A stretch of 64,000 bases of DNA from Plasmodium malariae. Lineage: Eukaryota > Apicomplexa > Aconoidasida > Haemosporida > Plasmodiidae. The translations under genes were made by a program, and so were the position numbers. The notes under the pieces were generated by a model that was not told the DNA's origin, did no database searches, and saw only the letters and a list, made by a program, of their open reading frames with translations. The stretch spans positions 558,001 through 622,000 of the forward strand of contig NC_041779.1 in NCBI RefSeq assembly GCF_900090045.1. The letters run 5' to 3'. Below, in pieces: positions 44,043-55,400 of this stretch. Every line of letters begins with the position of its first letter. Within the stretch, counting starts at the first letter, position 1.

Positions 44043-44342
44043 ATAATAAAAAGTCGTAAATAATATGGTTGATTTTTTTTTTTTTTTTTTTTATTACAAA
44101 AAATTATCTCACTACTATACATATGCATATACTTAAGTAGACTTCCTTTTTGAAGTTAAAAAAAAGAAGCTTCTTTTACAATTATCTTGTGCCATATATA
44201 GTTCCGACTGATTGTCTATGCACATTAAAAGCCCGTGAATGCGTGCACAGAGCGTAAATGATAGTGCTCGCTCGTGTGTGTGCATGTACATAAGCACGCT
44301 TATATAAATACATACATATGCATATATAAATGCATACATATG

Positions 44343-44373
<31 letters not shown>

Positions 44374-45011
44374 TTGCTTGGACTTAATATTCCTCTCCAC
44401 AAACTGTGCTATGATTTTTGTACCTCACACCCTCTTCTCCTTTTTTTCCCTGTATACGTAATATGATTATCTGCATAATCGGATTAATTATATGACAACG
44501 AAAAATAGGAAAATAAAATTTAAATAAAAAAAAAAAAAAAAATTACGTAATATAACACATAAAAAGAATGAGAAAAATATTTTGATTATTGTTAACATAT
44601 TATTAAAATGACAAAGATGTTTTTAAAAAAAAATTAATTTCTTTACAGAATTTCAAATTAGAAAAATGCCAAACAAAAAATTAGCTCCTCTTTAATTAAA
44701 TTTGCTTTTTAAATAAAAAAGGATCTTATAAATGTTTGTTCTACAAAAAAAAAGTTATTACGACAAAAAAAAAAAAAAAAAAAAAAAAAAATAGGAAAAA
44801 GTAGGAAAAGGCAGTGATTGAAAAAAGGGAAACTATTACTCCATGTATAGTCAAATTTATAAGCATTTGAGACCCTTTTTACAATATGAAAGGAAAACCA
44901 TACCCCTCAAGGTCTAAAATGCTTATATATATTTTTTTTAGCAGATGTCACCCATTATTTAATTTATTCATGTACATATATACATATACTTATACATACA
45001 TATATATATTT
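44043..45011. other. Intergenic between convergent 3' ends
   Basis: AT-rich, with T19 near 44074, (TA)n near 44347-44367 and A tracts near 44527 and 44766-44790. No coding signal. Confidence 0.6.
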
Positions 45012-45229
45012 TCAAATTTCGTTTTTCCTTTTTGCCTTCAGATTAAATAATTGCGACACAATATTTCCGTTCTGTCGCATCGAGTCAGAATTTCCATAAG
45101 TTTTCAATTCTTCATGTATTTTTGAAAATATCCTCTTTACATTTTCAATGTTTGAGTATTCTCGTCCCCTCAGGGTCAAAACAAACTTAACCTGAAAATA
45201 AGGTAAAGCAGTGTCACATGCAATATGAG

Positions 45230-45280
<51 letters not shown>

Positions 45281-45997
45281 GTGCATATTTGTTCGATCAT
45301 GTAATATACACAGACTTATAAGTTAATTAAGGACGAAATGTACTCTGTGTCTTCTCAATAAAAACTGCTTCGCGGAATTAATCTTTATTAACAGATCATT
45401 AGCAGCAATTCTGAAAAGGAATATATATGCACATGCATAAACACACGCACTAAGGGACATGCATAATGTGCACATAAACACATACGTGCAACTGTGTTTG
45501 CTGTCTTTTTTTTTTTTTGTGTTTTTTTTTTTTTTTTTTTTCCGCTTTATTTTTTCATTCCCATTTACCGTGGAGTTATTCTCAACTGTTTGACGGACTT
45601 GTTTTCGGCTTTAAGCTTTAACTGCTTCATTTTTTTTTCCTTGTAAAATTATTAAAAGAATATATAATCGTTATTTTTCTTTTTTTATTCATTATACAGA
45701 GGATTTAATTATCACTTAAAATACTACTTTTAGCAATGCTGTCTTAATTTTTTTTTTTTTTTTTTGTTTTATTTTACGATTTATTTGTGGACTACCTGCA
45801 AGTATCTTTCACGCCCCTCCGAGTAGTTTGTTGTTTCATTCGATTCTTTCAAATAAAAAAACTTCGTAGAGAAAGTATTAGGCATGTAAAAGCAGTTAAC
45901 ATAATTATAGTCACTATAATTTACGAAATAAAAGAATACATGAGCAAAGAAGAAAAGAAAAAAATTAATTAACATTATACAAAATGTTAACCACAAT

Positions 45998-46029
<32 letters not shown>

Positions 46030-46873
46030 GTAAAAAAGGAGGTGAAAAAAAAAAGGTCAATAATTAGCAGGTCGCAAAAGATTTTCATGGAAGATTCATC
46101 TGTTCTAATTAAATTTTATAAGAAAATGTTCAAAATTATTTAAAAAAAAAAAAGGGATATAATGTTATGTATATATGTTCCGTATAGAGTTACAAAAAAA
46201 AAAAAAAAAAAAAAAAAAATCGAAGATATTGAACAGATTGAAAAAAAGGAGATGAGAAAATATAAAAAAAAGGAGGAAGAAACTATAATAAATAAAAAAA
46301 AAAAAAAATAAAATAAAATATTAACGTGTAACAGAGCTGTAGTGCATGGGCAAAGAATATGAATGTTAAAAGTTTTGGAATACTTGCTACTGACAGCTAT
46401 ATATAGCTACTTATATTTCTATGTATGCTCTAACTATTTTTTACACAAATATTTTTATTCTTTCATTTGATGAGAGCGTAATGCCCATTAAGGGTCTTTT
46501 GGAAAAATATTCAACAAGTCTGCATATTCCATTTGAGCAAGAACAAATAACACGCCAACAAAAAATAAAAAAATGAAGAATAAAAAAATAAATAAAAAAT
46601 AAAAAAATAAATAAAAAATAAAAAAATTAAAGAAAAAAAAAAAAAAAAGAAAAGCTTATACTTTTTTTAATGCTTATATTGCATATTTATTAACAAGTTA
46701 AACATGTTGGTATATTTGTTCGAATTGCATTCGTAAAATTTTTCTTTCTTCCGATAAAGATCTAATAATTCGTATGAGCTCATGTCAAACTGAGAGGACG
46801 AAATTATTGCGGCCAGGGGTGCATGGAGGAGAATAATAATATACAAAAATAAAATAAAGTTATGAAATATCAT
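45012..46873 (-). CDS. Organellar translation initiation factor IF-3, spliced (about 229 aa)
   Basis: Bacterial-type IF-3 binds the small ribosomal subunit, keeps subunits apart and proofreads the start codon; in Plasmodium this points to apicoplast or mitochondrion. Four 3' exons are firm: 45913-45796, 45639-45569, 45410-45344 and 45191-45012, all GT-AG and in phase. They spell the IF-3 linker (GRERYLQ-EKKMKQLKLKAE) and C-domain: KQLRITPR-IAANDLLIKINSAKQF, then RHR-VKFVLTLRGREYSN. An exon at 46519-46445 (LVEYFSKRPLMGITLSSNER) fits the IF-3 N-domain and joins in phase. The best first exon is 46873-46695 (MIFHNFILFLYIIILLHAPL: signal peptide, then a Lys/Asn-rich, transit-like stretch), with a weak GTTAAT donor but correct phase, giving 230 codons in all. 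That exon overlaps the last exon of the ankyrin gene upstream. An apicoplast location is favoured by the bipartite leader. Confidence 0.65.
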
Positions 46874-48200
46874 AATTGGCAAAGGTTAATATATGAGTAT
46901 AATAAACTAAAAAAAGTTGGACGAAAAGTAGTTCATGTGACCTTTTTTTCACGCCCATGCATACATACATACATAAACACACACACACGCACACTCACTC
47001 GTACACACATACTCACTCGTACACACATACTCACTCGCACACGCATACTCACTCGCACACACATAATCACTCGCACACACATAATCACTCGTACACACAT
47101 ATTCACACTTACATTGTCTTTTATTTGGGCATCCGCTCCGTTTTTTATTAGTAAGGAGAAGAATTCGAAAAATCCGTTTTTTATGGAAATATGTAAAGCT
47201 GTGTCTCCCTCCTGTTTTTATTTTACACACAAAAGTACATCAATATTTAAAACACACAAACTATGTGAACGTGCATTTATATTAGTTCCTTTTTTTAAAA
47301 TAAATTTTTGTGTTATATTTTTTCACTTTTAACCTTATTTCTTATATTAATGATATCTTTAATATAACTTCGACAAAGAATATCCAGGCAGTAAATGTTA
47401 TTGTTCAATGCAATAATATGCAAGCAAGTATCTCCGTTTGCCTGAACAAGTAAGGAAATAGAAAAATAAAAGGAAAGCTATTTGATGAGAAATGTAAATG
47501 GAGAGCATATTTTAGATAATTTTTTCTTGTCGTCGATCTTATTTGTCTTTTAATAATTAATCTTTTAAAAGATTTTTTTTTTTTTTTTTTCATTTGCATA
47601 TTCCTAGATTGTTTTTATATTTCTTTTTACATTAATATGTTTATGGTCACATCCTTTGCTTAAGAGAAAATAAAACATGTTGGCGTCTTCATTGTGGGAG
47701 CATATGTGAAGCAGGCTGTTGTCGTTCTGATGAGTAATTGTACATATACGTGTGAGTTTACATGAATAAATATGTGTGCATATATATCTGTAACACGTGA
47801 ATGTGTAACGAAATTTTGACTTATGTGAGAATACTTTTAAAAAATGAAACAATGACATTTGTTCAATTTTTTACGAGTACATAAAAATCAAGTTCACTTC
47901 ATTTTACTTTGTTTTATTCTGTTTTACTTTGTTTTATTTGTTTTACTTTGTTTTATTTGTTTTACTTTATTTTTCTTACCATAAATTTGCTATTTATGTC
48001 ATTTTTTTTTAACAATTTTTTCGCTCTTTTCAAGTTTCCTACCACGTAAATATAGAGAAAAATGCATGTTCAGAGGAATAATAAATGTGATCACGCATAT
48101 ATGCGCGAACGTATGTGTTATACATACCTATAAAAACAGACAGACCTAGGTCAGACAACTTATCGCGCACACTGTTGTTTGTTAAAGTTACTGAAATCAT
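46667..48200 (-). CDS. Ankyrin-repeat protein, six exons (185 aa)
   Basis: Ankyrin repeats are helix-turn-helix protein-binding modules. Exons: 48200-48128 (MISVTLTNNSVRDKLSDLGL), 48038-47980, 47726-47631, 47441-47334, 47211-47113 and 46789-46667. Every intron is GT-AG (donors GTATGT, GTAAGA, GTAAAA, GTTAAA, GTAAGT) and all phases agree. The joined product shows consecutive repeats: GNLKRAKKLLKKNDINSKFM; NDNSLLHICSHNEDANMFYF; ANGDTCLHIIALNNN; EGDTALHISIKNGFFEF with LLIKNGADAQIKDN; and FDMSSYELLDLYRKKE. Each repeat crosses an exon junction cleanly, which strongly supports the model. Only the last exon is ambiguous, because the same bases could serve as the first exon of the IF-3 gene downstream. 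No signal peptide or membrane segment; a small scaffold or inhibitor is likely, partner unknown. Confidence 0.75.
46960..47110. repeat. 18-bp CA-rich minisatellite inside ankyrin intron 5
   Basis: ACTCACTCGTACACACAT-type units (about seven, with GC/GT variants) preceded by CATA and CACA runs. They occupy most of the 323-bp intron between ankyrin exons 5 and 6. The array is open in several frames, which explains spurious ORFs. Confidence 0.85.
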
Positions 48201-48653
48201 TATTTTTTGACGCCTTTGTAAACTTTATATAATGAGCTTATATATATATATATATATATGTGTCTCATTTCACATGGAATAGGAAATGAAATTTATTTAT
48301 TTTTTTTTTTGTATTTATTTCTTATAATGTTAACTGTCTTAAATGTTATGTATTATGTATTAAGTATTATTTTTTTTTATTTTTGCGAATTGAGAAAATG
48401 TAGTAACAAACGCCAGTTCGTGAGAGGTTGCTCTATCCCCTTTCCTTTTTTTTTTTTTTTATTTGCTTTATTTTATTATACTATAATAAACTATACTATA
48501 CTATAATATACTACACTATACTTTAATATATCATATTATACTTTATTTTATTTTTTTTATTTCTCATTGTATTATGTATATTTTATATATTTCTTTTTTT
48601 TTTTTTTTTTGAACATTTTAAAACATATATTTTGAGGTTTCCTTCGCATTCCT
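48201..48653. other. Intergenic (ankyrin gene 5' flank)
   Basis: (TA)n at 48239-48258, T tracts and an ACTATACTATAATATA-type array at 48478-48540. No coding signal; presumed promoter of the ankyrin gene. Confidence 0.5.
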
Positions 48654-49131
48654 TTACAAAAAGAACAAAATTTGCAATTGTGCTTCTTCAGACATTAAAG
48701 CTAAAAAATAACATTTGAAGAAAAAAAAATGGAGTTTATGTTAAGTAAATGGAAGTTCACCTAAAATACCCTGCCTTTGTTATATCACATGTTAACATTT
48801 TTAAATCACCTACATTTCGAATTATTTTTCTTTATTTTTTTTTTTTATTTTTATTTTTTTTTTTTTTTCTTTCGGTATATATAGAAAGGTAACATGCACG
48901 TGCATCTTAACATATGTGCTAAGACATACCATTGTATATCCATTTTTTCATATTATTTTTTCTTCCCACATTTTCAAATATAAAATATACGCATACATGA
49001 TGTATATGTGTAGTATTCGCCCCACTCTCCCACCTCTCATTATTCTGAATAAAAATTTTCCTTACACATATATTTAACTTTTTACAAATATGTTTCGACG
49101 GCTCTTCCGCTGAATGGTAAAAATGTACCAT
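48654..49131 (-). CDS. Possible two-exon small protein, unknown (82 aa)
   Basis: Exon 1 (49131-48930) starts MVHFYHSAEEPSKHICKKLN and ends KKWIYN at a GTATGT donor. Exon 2 (48700-48654) follows a T-rich TTTTTTAG acceptor and reads LMSEEAQLQILFFL then stop; the phase-1 junction supplies Ala. The composition (FIQNNERWESGANTTHIHH) looks coding against an AT-rich background. An alternative is that exon 1 begins after the CAG at 49110 with further upstream exons. No family recognised. Confidence 0.4.
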
Positions 49132-49447
49132 TCAAAAACAAAAAAAAAAAAAAAAAATAATAAAATAAAGAAGAAATAAAGAAGAAATAAAGAGGAAGTC
49201 CTGTATTTTTGTTTTATTTTCAAAACAATTAAGAAGTTAATATGAGTAACTAAAAAAATAAAGTGAAAAGATGTTGAGTAAAATATCACAAAATAAAGGC
49301 GTATATCGATACATATACATATACATATATGTACATTAAGACATTCACAAATTTGCGTTCAAACGCATAAGCATCTTGTGCTAGACAAATTATTAAAAAT
49401 ACACAAAAGGTAGGAACAACAAGATATTTAAACTTGACAATTTAATT
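49132..49447. other. Intergenic between two minus-strand genes
   Basis: A 19-nt A run near 49140 followed by GAAGAAATAAA repeats. A minus-strand Phe-rich frame here is T-tract translation. Nothing supported. Confidence 0.5.
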
Positions 49448-52400
49448 TTAAATATCAATAGGTAAATTATTTTTTAGTCTCTTTTTTCTCTCGTCCATGA
49501 GCCATTGCACAAAAGTTCTGCAAAAAGGGAAAAAAATAAAAAGGTACAAAAAAAAAAAAAAAAAATGAAAAAATATTAAGAAAATATAAAATAACATTCG
49601 AAGTACGCAAATATGTACGACTGGAAAATCACTCTCTAGAAAAAAAAAAAAATTATAGAATTAAAAAAAGGCAAGAAGTTAGACATGAGCAATATAAGTG
49701 AACATCTATTTTATGCTTACTTTTTTTTTTTGTTTCCTTTGTTTTCTTTTTGTACATTCGATTTTTTCAATTTTTCATTGTCTATGACGAAGTTTAAAGC
49801 AACATCCAACGGAATGTAGTTTTCTTTGTTTTTTAAAATATTAATTTTTGGTATCCCCTTGTCAGACGATGATAAGGAAGATTTCAAGTTGTTATCTTCT
49901 TTGATGCTCACTTTATTTATGTTTGAATTCTTATTAATCATGTAAGCTTGTTCTGTTTCTGTTTGGCTTGGGGGCACCTTGCTCCTGTTTTCGTTCACGC
50001 TTTCGTTTGTTGTCCTCTCTCTATCTCTCTCTTTATCGTCCCATTTAGGTTTCGGCTTCGTTTTCTCTTTTTCATTCTCTTTATCTTTGTCTTTTTTTTT
50101 TTTGTCTTCAGTTCCACTCGTCAGTAAAATGGACTCATTCTTTGCAGGTCCGCCTGATGAGCCTTTACTCTCTTTTACTCCATTATAGCACTCGTTAGAG
50201 TTAATGCTATTGTTACTTTTTTTTTCTTTTTTTTCTTTTTTTAATTTTTTATTTTCCGGGTGGTTCGTGTGTTCTCCTTCGTTATCTTCACCCACAACAC
50301 ATACTTCATCCTCATTGTACACTTCATCCTCATTGTACACTTCATCCTCATTGTACACTTCATCCTCATTGTACACTTCATCCTCATTGTACACTTCATC
50401 CTCATTGTACACTTCATCCTCATTGTACACTTTATCCTCATTGTACATTTCATCCTCATTGTACACTGCAACCTCTTCTTTCGCTTCATCCCTTTCGGCC
50501 TCACCTCTCTTGTACAATGGACCATTCCTTAACCTATTTTCATACTTTATGGAGCACAGTTTATTCAGAATATCATCATTGTTGTTATTCTTATAGTGAT
50601 TAACTGGGTGCACGCTTTTCATATCATCCGAATATTTTTTTTTCTTTGTTGTTCTATTTATGGATGAGCCCCTACACTTTTTATGTGTGTCCGTGTTATA
50701 CGGGTAATCATTTCCATTTGGATTATAATATCCATTATGGTAACAGCAGTCGTTGGGGAAATTGCAATTATTGCGCGTTTTCTTTTGCGATGCCCTTATT
50801 TGTTTACCTGACTCATTTATATCTTTTTTTTTCCAACTTCCATCACTATCGGTGAGTATCACTTTAGGTTTCGTGATGTTCAACTTTTTTAAATTCTCCT
50901 CGTCCTGTTCCTTATGATAAGAATAAGTGGACATAACTTCCTTTTTCATGGTTGACCTTTTAATACCATTTAAATAATTATAATTAAAATCATCAAACTT
51001 TATTCTGCTTAATGATAGTAAGTTTTCATCAAAACTATTTGAAAGAGAATGGTCAACTGACGAACGCGTGTTAGTGTTATGAAAAAAATGATCAGAACAT
51101 TCTTGTAAGTACAAATTGTCACTTATATCATAATAGTGATTCTTCGTTTTATTATTCCATGTTTCATCGTACAAATTACGGTACATATATTTGTAATAGC
51201 TCCCATCGCTTGAAAATTCATCATATAATTTCCTTCTCATCCTCCTCTTCTTCTTATTATTCTTTTCTTTTTTCTTACTATTGCAAAAATTTTCATTTTT
51301 TTCATTACCTTGTTTAGTATATTCATACATATCACTACTGTTCATCTTTTCCTCTTTTTTTCCCCCTCCATCTACCTGTGCATTCTGTTGATCATCTCTT
51401 CTTCCATTCTCTTCAACCTCATTGGTACTATTCTGAATAACAATTTTTTCCCCTTGAGCCATTATTTTTTTTTCGTTGAATTCTCTACGTATTCTTAATT
51501 TTTCTTCAAACTCTTTTCTAATTTTTAATTCATATAATTTTCTTTTCATGTTTATTTCATTTTTTAATTTGTTTTCCTCGTCAATTTCTATCTTTTCTCC
51601 GTTAAAATGTCTTTTTATCATCTTTAATCTTTCCTCTATTTTATCATTCGACAGTTCGTACTTCCCTTCTGTGTGTACATTGCCATTGTAATTACTACCA
51701 TCATCATTAATAACATTAGTTCTAACGCGTTTAATTATGTCTTCGTATTTTTTTCTAACCTGCGCAGCATAGTCCACACTTGACAGAAGCGGATCCGCGG
51801 GAATGTTACTACTGCTATTATTTTTGTTACTACTGCTATTATTATTCTTACTACTGCTATTATTAATGTTACTACTGCTATTATTATTCGTACTACTTCC
51901 ATTATTATTGTTACTACTTCCATTATTATTGTTACTACTTCCATTATTATTGTTACTACTTCCATTATTATTGTTACTACTTCCATTATTATTGTTACTA
52001 CTTCCATTATTATTGTTACTACTTCCATTATTATTGTTACTACTTCCATTATTATTGTTACTACTTCCATTATTATTGTTACTACTTCCATTATTATTGT
52101 TACTACTTCCATTATTATTGTTACTACTGCTATTATTGTTGTTTCTACTACAACTGCTACTGTTCTTGTTCTTACTAGGATGGAAATTAATTGAGTGAAA
52201 TGATTCGTTCTTCCCTTTTACCTTATCAACTTTCCCCCCTCTTGCGTCTTCAAATAACACTTGTTCATGAAACTCCTTTGTGTTGTCCTTTAACAAACAA
52301 TTCTCCTTATAGGTATTATGTTCTACATTCGTAAACTTGTTTGTGATACGTTTCTTCCTTTCACGTAAGCCGATTAACGTGCTGTTGATATGTACATTAC

Positions 52401-55400
52401 TTTTCTTTTCACCATTCATGTAGTATAATTTATTTACCTGATTATCTGTCCTATCGCTCGTATTAGTAACTCCATTTATGACTACATTCAACGGTTTGTT
52501 GTACCTTTTCAATAATATATTACTTTCATCTGTAGACAATTCCTTATTTTCTTTTTCATCAATGGAATGAAACTTTTCTGAAATTTTTTTTTTTATATTT
52601 TTCTCTTCCCCAGATGAGATAACATCTGCATATAATTTTCTGCCAATAGTATGACTTATATTAGCATTGGGCAAAATACCATTTTGTTTTACTATTATAT
52701 TTTCCTCTTTCTTCTCAATATAATTTCTACTATATACACGACTACTATCTGTAGCATCTTTTTGTTTCCCTACTATATTATTATTGTTCACACCAAATGG
52801 TAAAACATTTTTACCACCATGCAGTACACTATTTTTATTTAACTTAGATATCATGTATGTATTTGTGCTTACATTCTTTACCATATCTCTAGTTAAATTA
52901 CATTTTTCATTGAAATTTTTGAAAATCCTGTCTTTTAAGATGCCAGACAGACTCCTTAATTCCTTTTTCTCTTTATCCACTTCTATCCTCTCTTCATTTT
53001 TATAAAGTTTTGTATCCTTATTCCTTTCATGTACTCGTAATACCGTTTTGTTTTTAAAAAAATGGGAACTTATAACTTTCTCTTTCCTCTCTTCACTTAA
53101 TGAACGACTTGTCTTATTGTCTCTCTTTTCGATTCCCCTGTTTGTGCTTAAGTACCACTCACTGGGGGGGTCAATTTTAAAATTATTTAGGGAACCATTT
53201 TTATTGTTAAGGCCATTGTTAAGGCCATTGTTGAGGCCATTGTTAAGGCCATTGTTGAGGCCATTGTTGAGGCCATTGTTGAAACATTCTAGAGGGCTAT
53301 TTTTTTGTTCACTTTTGAGCTCACTTTTGCAGTCATAGGATTGCGTTTGTTCCCCTTTCCCATTCACCTTCAAAGAAATAATACTTCTTCTTCTCAACTC
53401 AAAATATTTCTCTTTCAGATCATTCCAATTTACCTTTTCAATGTCTTTTTTCGTTTTATAACAATTAACGTTCAACTCGGAACCTGTGTATCGCAGTTCT
53501 TCTTCAGTCGTTCGTTGTAGCTGTGATGGCAGTTGTACTGGCTGCTGATGTTGCAGCTGTTCTTCGTCTTCCTTCTTTTTCTCATTGCCCTCGTTCGATG
53601 ATAGCCGCCGCTCCGCGGTATCACAATACAGTAATGTGTCTTTGTTTTTAATATTCCTTACGTTTCTTTCATCTGATGGCTCGTTATTATTTCTCTTACT
53701 AATTGCATCCATCATTTTTGAACCCTTATCATTCTGCTCCTTCAATATATAGTCATTTTTCACCTGACCACGCAAGGATTTTACAACATCATCATGCGTA
53801 CTATAAGTAATGATTGTTTTGTTTCCATTTGGTATGCTTGCACCCATCTTCTCATCAAAGTCTTTCACATATAATTCGCTTTTTTTTTGGACATCTGTTA
53901 TGGTGTCCTCTAAATTTTTCTTATTAAACATATTCACTTCATTGTTTTTATATACAATTGATTTATTCTTATCTTCAAAGAGAGTGTTCTTTGCACTGTT
54001 GCAATCGTCGTTATGTGTTACAAACGAGTTTGCATCTTTTGTATATGTCTTAGTCCCATAGTTATTAATACATGCGGCATTACTACTACTAATATCACCA
54101 TCGATGCTCCTATCCTTTCGCATGATTCCATTCACATCTAAAGAATTCGTTTCCTCTATTTTTTGACCACTGCTGATCATGTGCATGCCGTTCTGTGCAT
54201 CCTCTTTCAACTCAATCGACCTTTCTATTAATTTGATTTCCTCAAATTTGTCTCTTATTCTTTTTTCCTCACCACACATTACCGATTCGTTAAACAGGCT
54301 TCTAAGTTCTGAAGTTTTGCTAAGGTACAAATTGGTATGCTCCTTCTTCTTTGACCCTTTTTTTTCCCGTTCCCCCATGTTAGTCACTACTATGTTAGCT
54401 GCTCCCCCCACCATGGTCTCCTTAAACTCCTTAGATTCCTTAAAATTAATTAGTCTCAATTCCTCCAATTTCATGTTCTCTTTTCCTTTTCCATTTAATA
54501 ACAATTCATGGTCATTCATGCAAATGGTATGGTTATAGGTGGGTGGTGGTGATGCTTGAATATGAATAGCATCGCTGTGGTGAACTGCCTGTGTGTAATT
54601 CCCTTTGCTGACATGATGTACTTTATCTGTAGACTCATTTTTGTTGTCTTCACTAGTACTGGAATAAATATTTAACTCATCTGGCACTTTGCTATAATTA
54701 AATTTAACGTTGAAATTATTTTTTTGACTCTTTTTATTTGGCTCCTTAGGTGAATATGTCCCCTTTTGAACTTCTTCCCCTTCGTTTCCCCCTTCATTTT
54801 CCCCTTCGTTTTCCCCTTCGTTTCCCCCTTCGTTTTCCCCTTCTTTTTCCACTTTCACTTCCACTTCTGTTTTTTTCACTTCCATTTCTGTTTTTTTCAC
54901 TTCCACTTCTGTTTTTTTCACTTCCTCTTCCCCCTCTCCTCCTTTTTTTTTATTCTTTTTTTCCTCATAACTCAACGTAGCGCAAACTTCATGGTACTTG
55001 ACCCCTGCACCTACCTTTGCACTCCTGTCCTCAAAATTCAAATCAATCTTGCATTTTTTATCCTTGATCATCTTATCATAACTATTGCACTCGTGATTTT
55101 TTTTCCTTTCTTCAAAATTTAAAATAATGGCACGCTTATAATGGTCATTAGATGTATCATCATTCATGTAATTATGTTCAATGATTTTTTGATATTGCCT
55201 TTTTTTTAAATTATTATCCTCCATCAGCTGTGCTTCCTTTTCACTTTCTCCGTATTTATTCATATACTTCGTAGGGTATTCCCTCACATTTTTTTTATCT
55301 CCTTTCGTCAATGTTAACAAGTCGTTATATTCATGCTCGTCGTGATGATTAGGGGCAAGACGAATCTTATCATCACTGATATACTCCTCATTGGCAGTTC

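Noticed and set aside
46949..47230. Minus-strand ORF rich in Cys/Val/Ser-Asp-Tyr
   Set aside because: It reads the CA-rich minisatellite and an ankyrin exon in the wrong frame; the exon in its correct frame gives clear ankyrin consensus.
46862..47332. Plus-strand 156-aa ORF with His-Thr repeats
   Set aside because: Antisense of ankyrin exon 5 and of the intronic minisatellite; no supporting signal.
49074..49289. Minus-strand Phe-rich ORF
   Set aside because: Translation of a T tract and a GAAGAAATAAA array between two genes.
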